From Gammaproteobacteria bacterium (lineage in GTDB: Bacteria; Pseudomonadota; Gammaproteobacteria; UBA6429; Thiohalophilaceae), in the NCBI GenBank assembly GCA_029880425.1, contig JAOUOK010000010.1, forward strand, positions 1 through 12,957: a stretch of 12,957 nt of DNA. Direction: 5' to 3'. Made by a program: the position numbers and the translations under genes. The notes under the pieces were generated by a model. It did no database searches. It saw only the letters and a program-made list of their open reading frames with translations, and was not told the origin of the DNA. Positions 6,399-12,957 of the stretch are shown here, one piece after another (position 1 is the stretch's first letter; every line of letters begins with the position of its first letter).

Positions 6399-7772
6399 AT
6401 GAGAAACAGCTTATTGGGATTTGTAGCATTTTGTCTTGCGGGAGTATTGCCAGGGAATATTGCCTTCGCGGCAGCCGATGTTCATGAGTTTAAAATGGCA
6501 AATGGTATGAAAGTTCTGGTTAAGGAAGATCACCGCGCGCCGATCGTTGTCTCACAGGTCTGGTACAAGGTGGGCTCAAGCTATGAACACAGTGGTATTA
6601 CCGGTGTTTCCCATGTTTTAGAACATATGATGTTTAAAGGAACTGAAAAACATCCTGCCGGTGAGTTTTCACGCATTATTGCTGAAAATGGTGGCCGTGA
6701 AAACGCGTTTACCGGCAAAGATTTTACTGCATACTTTCAGCAATTAGAAAAGAGCCGTTTAAAAGTCAGTTTTGAAATGGAAGCAGATCGTATGCGCAAC
6801 CTGCTGTTACCAGAAAAAGAATTTAAAAAAGAACTGGCCGTGGTTATGGAAGAACGCCGCATGCGGACTGAAGATAAAGCAACCGCGTTAACCGTTGAAC
6901 AGTTTTACGCAACTGCGTATAGCAACAACCCGTATCATCAACCCATCATTGGCTGGATGAATGATTTGAAAAATATGCAGGTCACAGATTTAAGGCAATG
7001 GTATCAGAAGTTTTATGCACCAAATAATGCAACCCTGGTGGTTGTGGGTGATGTCAGTGCCGAGGAAGTTTTTTCATTAGCAAAAAAATATTTTGCTGAC
7101 ATCAAACCTTCTGAGATTGCTTCAACCAAACCCCGCCTGGATGCAGAGCAAAAAGGTCAGCGCCGTATTACGGTTAAAGCGCCGGCACGCTTACCTTACA
7201 TGGTGATGGGTTATAAAGTTCCTTCTTATAAAACAGCAAAAGAAAAATGGGAACCTTATGCACTTGATGTGCTGGCTTATATATTAAGTGGAGGCAGTAG
7301 TTCACGTTTTTCAAAATCACTGGTGCGTAAACAGCAAATCGCGGTTAGTGCTGATACCGGTTACGGTTTATTTTCCCGTCTTAACGAAATGTTTTTAATC
7401 GATGGTACACCAGCTAAAGGTTACAGTGTAAAACAACTTGAACAAGCGATTAATAAAGAAATCGAAAAAATTAAAAATAAACGTGTAACTGACAAGGAGC
7501 TTGAACGGATTAAAGCGCAGGCAGTTGCAGAAAAAGTTTATGAAAAGGATTCTGTTTTTTACCAGGCTATGCAAATTGGTATGCTGGAAACCGTCGGGCT
7601 GGACTGGCGTTTAAACAGTGAATATACAAAACGTATTCGAGAGGTTACTGCCGAACAGATCCAGGCGGTGGCAAAAAAATACCTGGTTAAGGATACCCTG
7701 ACTGTCGCGGTACTTGATCCTCAGCCACTTAAATCCGGGAAACGACATACTGCAGTTAGTGTGCGTCATTAA
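6399..7772 (+). CDS. Secreted zinc peptidase of family M16 (catalytic subunit)
   Basis: A 457-residue zinc metallopeptidase of the processing-peptidase type (M16B). Residues 1 to about 25 form a Sec signal peptide (cleavage after IAFA or nearby), placing it in the periplasm. The inverted zinc motif HxxEH is intact at 72-76 (HVLEH), and the third zinc ligand is probably E151 or E152 in VVMEERR, at the usual distance. The second M16 domain (about 190-440) contains a Gly/Ser-rich LSGGSSSRF segment. The start ATG has TAAGGA at 6383-6388 and AAGG at 6391-6394 upstream. The gene is followed after 35 bases by a non-catalytic M16 homologue, so the two probably form a heterodimer like other paired bacterial M16 proteins. 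Substrate unknown; degradation of small peptides or unfolded segments in the periplasm is an inference from the family. Confidence 0.93.
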   Translation: MRNSLLGFVAFCLAGVLPGNIAFAAADVHEFKMANGMKVLVKEDHRAPIVVSQVWYKVGSSYEHSGITGVSHVLEHMMFKGTEKHPAGEFSRIIAENGGRENAFTGKDFTAYFQQLEKSRLKVSFEMEADRMRNLLLPEKEFKKELAVVMEERRMRTEDKATALTVEQFYATAYSNNPYHQPIIGWMNDLKNMQVTDLRQWYQKFYAPNNATLVVVGDVSAEEVFSLAKKYFADIKPSEIASTKPRLDAEQKGQRRITVKAPARLPYMVMGYKVPSYKTAKEKWEPYALDVLAYILSGGSSSRFSKSLVRKQQIAVSADTGYGLFSRLNEMFLIDGTPAKGYSVKQLEQAINKEIEKIKNKRVTDKELERIKAQAVAEKVYEKDSVFYQAMQIGMLETVGLDWRLNSEYTKRIREVTAEQIQAVAKKYLVKDTLTVAVLDPQPLKSGKRHTAVSVRH

Positions 7773-7807
7773 ATCATTAAAAATAAAGATTTTCAAAGAG
7801 TATAAAA

Positions 7808-9172
7808 ATGTTAGTTAAAAATAATTTTTTTCCGTTGCTGCTGGTCGTTTCTTTTTTAGCTTTAGCAGGTTGTGCAACAAGTTCAATAAAAAGTATCGAG
7901 ACAACAAATCATAAGGCTGTCGATATAAAAGAATGGAAAACCAGTAACGGTGTACGGGTATTATATGTTTATGCACCTGAATTACCCATGGTTGATGTGC
8001 AGGTGGTTTTTGATGCTGGTAGTGTGCGTGATGGTAATAAGCCGGGTATCGCAAAATTAACCGGTGGTATGTTAAGTCATGGTGCAAGACTAGGAAATAA
8101 AAACTTAAGCGTAGATGATATTTCAGAACGTTTTGAGAGTATTGGTGCTCATTTTAGTTCAGGTTCATCTAAAGATAACGCATCGATCAGCTTAAGAACT
8201 TTAAATGATGAAAAATGGTTTAATAAAGCTGTTGCCACTATGTATGCAGTGATTAATGCCCCTACTTTTGATAAGACAGAGCTTGAACGCGTACGAAAGC
8301 AATTATTAATTAGTTTTGAAGGACGTAAACAGTCCCCTTCTACAATTGCTAATGAAACGTTCAATAAAGGATTATATAAAAATCATCCTTATGCCATGCC
8401 GGGTATTGGAACAGTCAAGAGTGTAAAGCAGTTAAGCCGTAAAGACTTGATTCGTTTTTACAAAAAGTATTATGTTGCCAGTAATGCGTTAGTTACTATT
8501 GTCGGCGATTTAAACAGAAAAAAAGCAGAATCACTTGCGGAAAAAATTGTGGGTAAATTGCCAGCAGGTAAAAAAGCGAAGCCACTACCTGTGGTCGAAG
8601 ATCTGAAATCTGCTTCGAGTGTCCACCATGAATTTCCTTCAACCCAGACACATATCATGATAGGGCAACCGGGCATACATCGAAAAGATAAAGATTATTT
8701 TACACTGTATGTTGCAAACCATATTTTAGGTGGCAGTGGTTTTGGTTCACGTATCATGCAAGAAATTCGTGAGAAGCGTGGCCTGGCATATAGCAGTTAC
8801 AGTTACTTTGCACCGATGTTAAAACGTGGGCCGTTTGTTATTGGCATGCAAACAAGCAATGGGCAAACAGCTGAAGCACTGAATGTTTTAAAAGAAACTT
8901 TAACAAACTACGTGGATAAAGGGCCGACAGAAAAAGAACTGTTACATGCCAAGAAAAATATCACCGGTGGTTTTCCTTTACGGATTGACAGTAATAAAGA
9001 CATATCTGGTTATTTAGGTATGATTGGTTTTTATAATTTACCCCTGAGTTATTTAAAAGATTTTAATCAACGTATTGAAGCGGTTACCCTGGCTGAAATT
9101 AAAGAAACTTTAAAACGGCGTATCGTCCCGGATAAAATGTTTACCGTGACCGTGGGTCGTCGCGCAAACTAA
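7808..9172 (+). CDS. M16 peptidase-like lipoprotein (non-catalytic partner subunit)
   Basis: A 454-residue M16 homologue with a lipoprotein signal: hydrophobic residues 8-20 and lipobox LAGC (19-22). Cys22 should be lipidated, and Ala at +2 favours sorting to the outer membrane. Where the catalytic subunit has HxxEH, this protein has TGGMLSHGA (85-93), so it lacks the zinc site and should not hydrolyse peptides alone. It keeps the C-terminal-domain motif REKRGLAY (321-328), whose Arg and Tyr contribute to substrate binding in M16 non-catalytic subunits. The catalytic partner is encoded directly upstream, and rsmD follows after 22 bases, suggesting one transcript. Lipidation would tether the predicted heterodimer to the membrane facing the periplasm. 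Confidence 0.9.
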   Translation: MLVKNNFFPLLLVVSFLALAGCATSSIKSIETTNHKAVDIKEWKTSNGVRVLYVYAPELPMVDVQVVFDAGSVRDGNKPGIAKLTGGMLSHGARLGNKNLSVDDISERFESIGAHFSSGSSKDNASISLRTLNDEKWFNKAVATMYAVINAPTFDKTELERVRKQLLISFEGRKQSPSTIANETFNKGLYKNHPYAMPGIGTVKSVKQLSRKDLIRFYKKYYVASNALVTIVGDLNRKKAESLAEKIVGKLPAGKKAKPLPVVEDLKSASSVHHEFPSTQTHIMIGQPGIHRKDKDYFTLYVANHILGGSGFGSRIMQEIREKRGLAYSSYSYFAPMLKRGPFVIGMQTSNGQTAEALNVLKETLTNYVDKGPTEKELLHAKKNITGGFPLRIDSNKDISGYLGMIGFYNLPLSYLKDFNQRIEAVTLAEIKETLKRRIVPDKMFTVTVGRRAN

Positions 9173-9194
9173 ACGGCTTAAAGCAGAACGATAA

Positions 9195-9758
9195 ATGACT
9201 AAAGGTAGTAACCAACTCCGTATTATTGGCGGTGAATGGCGCGGCCGTAAACTACGTTTCCCTGATGCCCCTAATTTACGCCCGACCCCGGATCGTGTTC
9301 GCGAAACAATTTTTAACTGGTTAATGCCTATTATTCATGATGCCCGCTGCCTGGATTTATTTGCCGGTAGCGGTGCGCTGGGATTAGAAGCATTATCCCG
9401 TGGTGCCTCCTTTACCACCTTTGTCGATAGCCATAAAAAAGTGACCCAGGCGTTACAGGCTCATCTTGATTTGCTTAATGCAAATGACAGGGCAGAAGTC
9501 ATCCAAAATGACAGTGTGAAATTTTTAAAAAATACGCCACAAGCATATGACCTGGTTTTTCTCGATCCCCCTTATCATTTAGATTTAATGGAAAAAGCAG
9601 TACCACTACTTGAAGAACATGGCTGGCTCAAAGAAAACACCATGCTCTACCTGGAGATTGAAAAGCGTCAGTCATTGCCGGAATTACCGCTGAACTGGGT
9701 AAAGCTAAAAGAGAAAACGGCGGGCGAAGTAAATTACTTTTTATTTCAGCGAAGCTAG
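9195..9758 (+). CDS. rsmD: 16S rRNA (guanine(966)-N(2))-methyltransferase RsmD
   Basis: RsmD methylates N2 of G966 in 16S rRNA using S-adenosylmethionine, in the assembled small subunit. The 187 residues are close to the E. coli length (198). Motif I for SAM binding is LDLFAGSGALGLEALSRGA (53-71), and the catalytic N-methyltransferase motif IV is DPPY (124-127). The N-terminal RIIGGEWRGRKL (9-20) and LRPTPDRVRETIFNWL (28-43) are signatures of this family. The ATG follows the M16 lipoprotein stop by 22 bases with only a weak Shine-Dalgarno sequence, consistent with translation from an operon message. Confidence 0.95.
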   Translation: MTKGSNQLRIIGGEWRGRKLRFPDAPNLRPTPDRVRETIFNWLMPIIHDARCLDLFAGSGALGLEALSRGASFTTFVDSHKKVTQALQAHLDLLNANDRAEVIQNDSVKFLKNTPQAYDLVFLDPPYHLDLMEKAVPLLEEHGWLKENTMLYLEIEKRQSLPELPLNWVKLKEKTAGEVNYFLFQRS

Positions 9759-9770
9759 TTAACGCGTTAA
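9759..9770. repeat. 12-bp palindrome after the rsmD stop codon
   Basis: TTAACGCGTTAA is a perfect palindrome that begins at the base after the rsmD stop codon, in the 91-base gap before coaD. No T-run follows, so it is not a standard terminator. It could be a protein site for coaD control or chance. The rest of the gap is AT-rich with no promoter I can call firmly. Confidence 0.3.
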
Positions 9771-9789
9771 GAAATTTGATTGTGCTTAA

Positions 9790-10338
<549 letters not shown>

Positions 10339-10366
10339 TATACGCACCTAATTTTAGACCCTGTAA

Positions 10367-10627
<261 letters not shown>

Positions 10628-10640
10628 TCAAAACAAAATC

Positions 10641-10665
10641 AAAGCCTCGTTTAGAGGCTTTTTTT
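10641..10665 (+). terminator. Intrinsic terminator after the ferredoxin gene
   Basis: AAAGCCTC (10641-10648) pairs with GAGGCTTT (10654-10661) over a five-base loop GTTTA. An unbroken run of seven T residues covers 10659-10665. It lies 13 bases after the ferredoxin stop and closes the coaD-ferredoxin unit before the gamma-glutamyltransferase gene. Confidence 0.92.
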
Positions 10666-10729
10666 ATGCCTGCAGATAATCTATCCTCAGCTCTCTTTAA
10701 TAATTTAATTTTGTTTTAGGAAAAATGCG

Positions 10730-12409
10730 ATGCAAAAACTTTCTGCACTCTTTTTAATTATTATTTTTTCTACAAACAGTTTTGCCGCTTTAAAAAACAA
10801 ACCTTCCCAGGCAGCGGTTGCTTCCGCCCATCCCACCGCAACACAAGCCGGTTTTGAAATTCTAGATAAGGGTGGTAATGCTTTTGATGCCGCTATTGCC
10901 ATCAGTGCCACGCTTGCGGTGGTTGAACCGTATAGTTCGGGCATTGGGGGTGGCGGATTCTGGTTATTACATGATCGTAAAAATAACAAAGATATTATGA
11001 TTGATGGGCGTGAGAAAGCCCCGATAAAAGCACACCGTAATATGTACCTGGATAAAAAAGGAAACGTGATTCCGGGCTTGTCAGTCAACGGTGCCTTAGC
11101 CGCGGGTATTCCGGGTGAACCGGCTGCACTGGTTCATATCGCAAAGAAATATGGCCGTTTACCTTTAAAAGATACATTAGCACCGGCAATACGTGCTGCT
11201 GAAGAAGGTTTTATTGTCACCGAGCATTACCGGCGTATGGCTGGCTTTCGTTTAAAGGCAATGCAGCGTTCGAAGAAATCAAAAGACGCGGCAAAAATAT
11301 TTTTAAAAAATAATGAAGTTCCTCCCTTAGGTTACGTGATTAAACAACCAGAACTTGCTAAGACCTTAAAGTTAATTGCACGCTATGGGCATAAAGGTTT
11401 TTATGCCGGTGACGTGGCCAGGAAACTGGTTAAGAGTAATAACAGGGCTGGTGGTATCTGGAGTTTAAAAGATTTAAAAGAATATAAAGTAAAAGAACGT
11501 GAACCGATAACAAGTGAGTATAACGGCTATCGTTTAACCTCGGTTGCCCCGCCATCATCAGGTGGTGTTGCCCTGGCAGAGATGTTGAATATTTTATCTT
11601 TCTATAATATCGAACAACTCTCAGAAACAAACCGCATTCATATCATTGTTGAAGCAATGCGCCGCACCTATCGTGATCGCGCGGAATACCTTGGTGATTC
11701 GGACTACGTCAAAGTACCGGTCAAAAAATTAACCAGTAAGAATTATGCAAAAGTATTACAACAGAAGATTGATTTTGAAAAAGCGACACCGAGCAGTTCA
11801 TTGAAAGGTGTTGCAGATACCTCTGGCGGAAATCACACCACACATTTTTCAGTTCTAGATAAACAGGGTAACCGGGTATCAGCAACCTTATCGATCAATT
11901 ACCCGTTTGGATCGGGCTTTGTTGCTGAAGGTACCGGTGTGTTACTTAATGATGAGATGGATGATTTCTCGGCAAAACCCGGTGTGCCTAACGTCTATGG
12001 TTTAGTTGGAGCAGAAGCGAATGCGATTGAACCGGGTAAACGGATGTTATCCAGCATGAGTCCGACTTTTATTGAAAGTGAAGATAAATTAGCGGTTATT
12101 GGAACACCGGGCGGTAGTCGAATTATTACCATGGTATTGCACGGTATTTTAGCAACCATTGAAGGTAAAACTGCTGAGCAGGTTGTAAACTTGCCGCGTT
12201 ACCATCACCAGTACTTACCCGATGTGATCCAGTATGAACCGAAAGCTTTTACTGGTAAAACGATAACAACACTTGAGCAGCTTGGTCATCGTTTAAAACC
12301 TTTAGATAATAGCTATGGCAATATGCATGTCGTTATCTGGGATAAAAAAGAAAATAAGGTCAGTGCGGCGAGTGACAAACGTGGTGAAGGTTTGGCTATT
12401 GTTAAATAA
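10730..12409 (+). CDS. ggt: Gamma-glutamyltransferase (gamma-glutamyltranspeptidase), secreted
   Basis: A periplasmic N-terminal-nucleophile enzyme that removes or transfers the gamma-glutamyl group of glutathione and related peptides. The 559-residue precursor (E. coli about 580) has a Sec signal peptide, residues 1-19 (NSFA before cleavage). Autocleavage before T370 should give a large and a small subunit, with T370 of TTHFSV as nucleophile. Residue 369 is His where E. coli has Gln. Substrate-binding residues are kept: R94 in DGREKAP, N390, the D411/D412 pair, S441/S442 in LSSMSP, and G461/G462. The lid-loop sequence KPGVPNVYGLVG (416-427) is present, as in E. coli-type enzymes. The ATG at 10730 is preceded by AGGAAA (10718-10723). 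It follows a terminator, so it should be transcribed on its own. Confidence 0.96.
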   Translation: MQKLSALFLIIIFSTNSFAALKNKPSQAAVASAHPTATQAGFEILDKGGNAFDAAIAISATLAVVEPYSSGIGGGGFWLLHDRKNNKDIMIDGREKAPIKAHRNMYLDKKGNVIPGLSVNGALAAGIPGEPAALVHIAKKYGRLPLKDTLAPAIRAAEEGFIVTEHYRRMAGFRLKAMQRSKKSKDAAKIFLKNNEVPPLGYVIKQPELAKTLKLIARYGHKGFYAGDVARKLVKSNNRAGGIWSLKDLKEYKVKEREPITSEYNGYRLTSVAPPSSGGVALAEMLNILSFYNIEQLSETNRIHIIVEAMRRTYRDRAEYLGDSDYVKVPVKKLTSKNYAKVLQQKIDFEKATPSSSLKGVADTSGGNHTTHFSVLDKQGNRVSATLSINYPFGSGFVAEGTGVLLNDEMDDFSAKPGVPNVYGLVGAEANAIEPGKRMLSSMSPTFIESEDKLAVIGTPGGSRIITMVLHGILATIEGKTAEQVVNLPRYHHQYLPDVIQYEPKAFTGKTITTLEQLGHRLKPLDNSYGNMHVVIWDKKENKVSAASDKRGEGLAIVK

Positions 12410-12452
12410 TAATGTGGAGTTTAGATATTAGCCATACACAATAATGAGTTAA

Positions 12453-12957
12453 CTATTTGATTAACTGATCGATTCTTGAAATTAATGCTTTCGTATCAAC
12501 CGGTTTTTGGAAAAAACTGATATTTAAATCTTCAGCTTCATTTTCATTAATCTTATCACTGTATCCACTACAGAGGATGGCTGGAAAATCAGGTTTTAGT
12601 ATTCTTAATTGTGTTATGAGATCTATTCCGGTTAGGTTAGGCATTGTTTGATCAGTAATAACAAGAGAAAATCTGTCCGGTTCCTTTTTAAATAGAGTAA
12701 GAGCTTCGGTGCTACTGGTAAAGATCATTTTTCCATAACCGTAATTACTTACAATCTCACCTAAAAATATCCCCAGGCTTGGTTCATCATCAACAATTAA
12801 TATTTCTTTATTTTCTGTACTTGCCTGTGGTGTGGAGGTTAAGGTTTTGTCACTGCTTTTATTAAGAACTCCAGAAACAGGTGGGAAGAGTATTTTGAAT
12901 ACACTCCCTTCGTTTAATTCAGACTCCACTACAATATGTCCACCACTGGATTTAACA
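12453..12957 (-). CDS. Hybrid histidine kinase, C-terminal part: end of ATPase domain plus receiver (partial)
   Basis: The frame is open to the right edge; 167 residues are visible and the gene continues beyond the window. An internal GTG at 12929 could be mistaken for a start. The codons before it read VKSSGGHIV and run into VESELNEGSVFKILFP, the end of a histidine-kinase ATPase domain (G2 box and final strand). A polar linker of about 25 residues follows, then a complete receiver domain. That domain has the acidic pair in LIVDDEP, the phosphoacceptor aspartate in VITDQTMP (codon near 12652), the Ser of CSGYSDK and the Lys of FQKPVD. All conserved positions are intact. The protein is therefore a sensor kinase with a C-terminal receiver; the sensor region and the phosphorylated histidine lie outside. 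It converges on the gamma-glutamyltransferase gene across 43 bases with no clear terminator. Confidence 0.9.
   Translation of the reverse strand, partial: VKSSGGHIVVESELNEGSVFKILFPPVSGVLNKSSDKTLTSTPQASTENKEILIVDDEPSLGIFLGEIVSNYGYGKMIFTSSTEALTLFKKEPDRFSLVITDQTMPNLTGIDLITQLRILKPDFPAILCSGYSDKINENEAEDLNISFFQKPVDTKALISRIDQLIK

Noticed and set aside
10705..11088. Minus-strand open frame over the start of ggt
   Set aside because: Antisense to the signal peptide and conserved N-terminal domain of the gamma-glutamyltransferase; no independent support.
12453..12929. Stand-alone response regulator starting at GTG 12929
   Set aside because: The frame continues upstream to the window edge and encodes the end of a histidine-kinase ATPase domain, so this is the tail of a hybrid kinase.

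Overview
The window looks like chromosomal housekeeping DNA of a moderately AT-rich gammaproteobacterium. The recognisable genes are rpoH, ftsX, ftsE, ftsY, a pair of M16 peptidases, rsmD, coaD, a YfhL-type ferredoxin and a gamma-glutamyltransferase. From memory, this order closely follows the Pseudomonas aeruginosa PA0376-to-PA0361 block, although several Pseudomonas genes between rsmD and coaD are absent here. The lineage is therefore probably non-enteric. I cannot name genus or species. I see no IS element, phage gene, tRNA, rRNA or CRISPR array.

Layout. Positions 1-867 (+) hold the tail of an unrecognised membrane protein and a complete membrane-anchored coiled-coil protein of unknown function. 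A two-way hairpin terminator (941-970) separates them from a long minus-strand series: ftsY (6262-5261), ftsE and ftsX (overlapping by ATGA), a REC-REC-GGDEF diguanylate cyclase (3356-1992) and rpoH (1842-988). From 6399 the plus strand carries a secreted catalytic M16 peptidase, a lipoprotein-type non-catalytic M16 partner and rsmD. Then come coaD and the ferredoxin, closed by a terminator at 10641-10665, and a secreted gamma-glutamyltransferase. The right edge holds the C-terminal part of a hybrid histidine kinase on the minus strand.

How the genes relate. FtsE and FtsX form the ABC-type divisome complex that controls peptidoglycan hydrolases. FtsY is the signal recognition particle receptor, which in E. 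coli also helps deliver sigma-32 (RpoH) to the membrane for quality control. RsmD and CoaD serve ribosome modification and coenzyme A synthesis. The M16 pair and the gamma-glutamyltransferase act in the envelope.

The most notable signal is a near-perfect CIRCE operator (1892-1918) directly upstream of rpoH, overlapping a plausible sigma-70 promoter. It suggests that the HrcA repressor controls the heat-shock sigma factor here. The second is the diguanylate cyclase between ftsX and rpoH, genes usually adjacent; its first receiver domain lacks the phosphoacceptor aspartate and its GGDEF domain lacks the inhibitory RxxD motif. I found no convincing wholly new multi-gene system.
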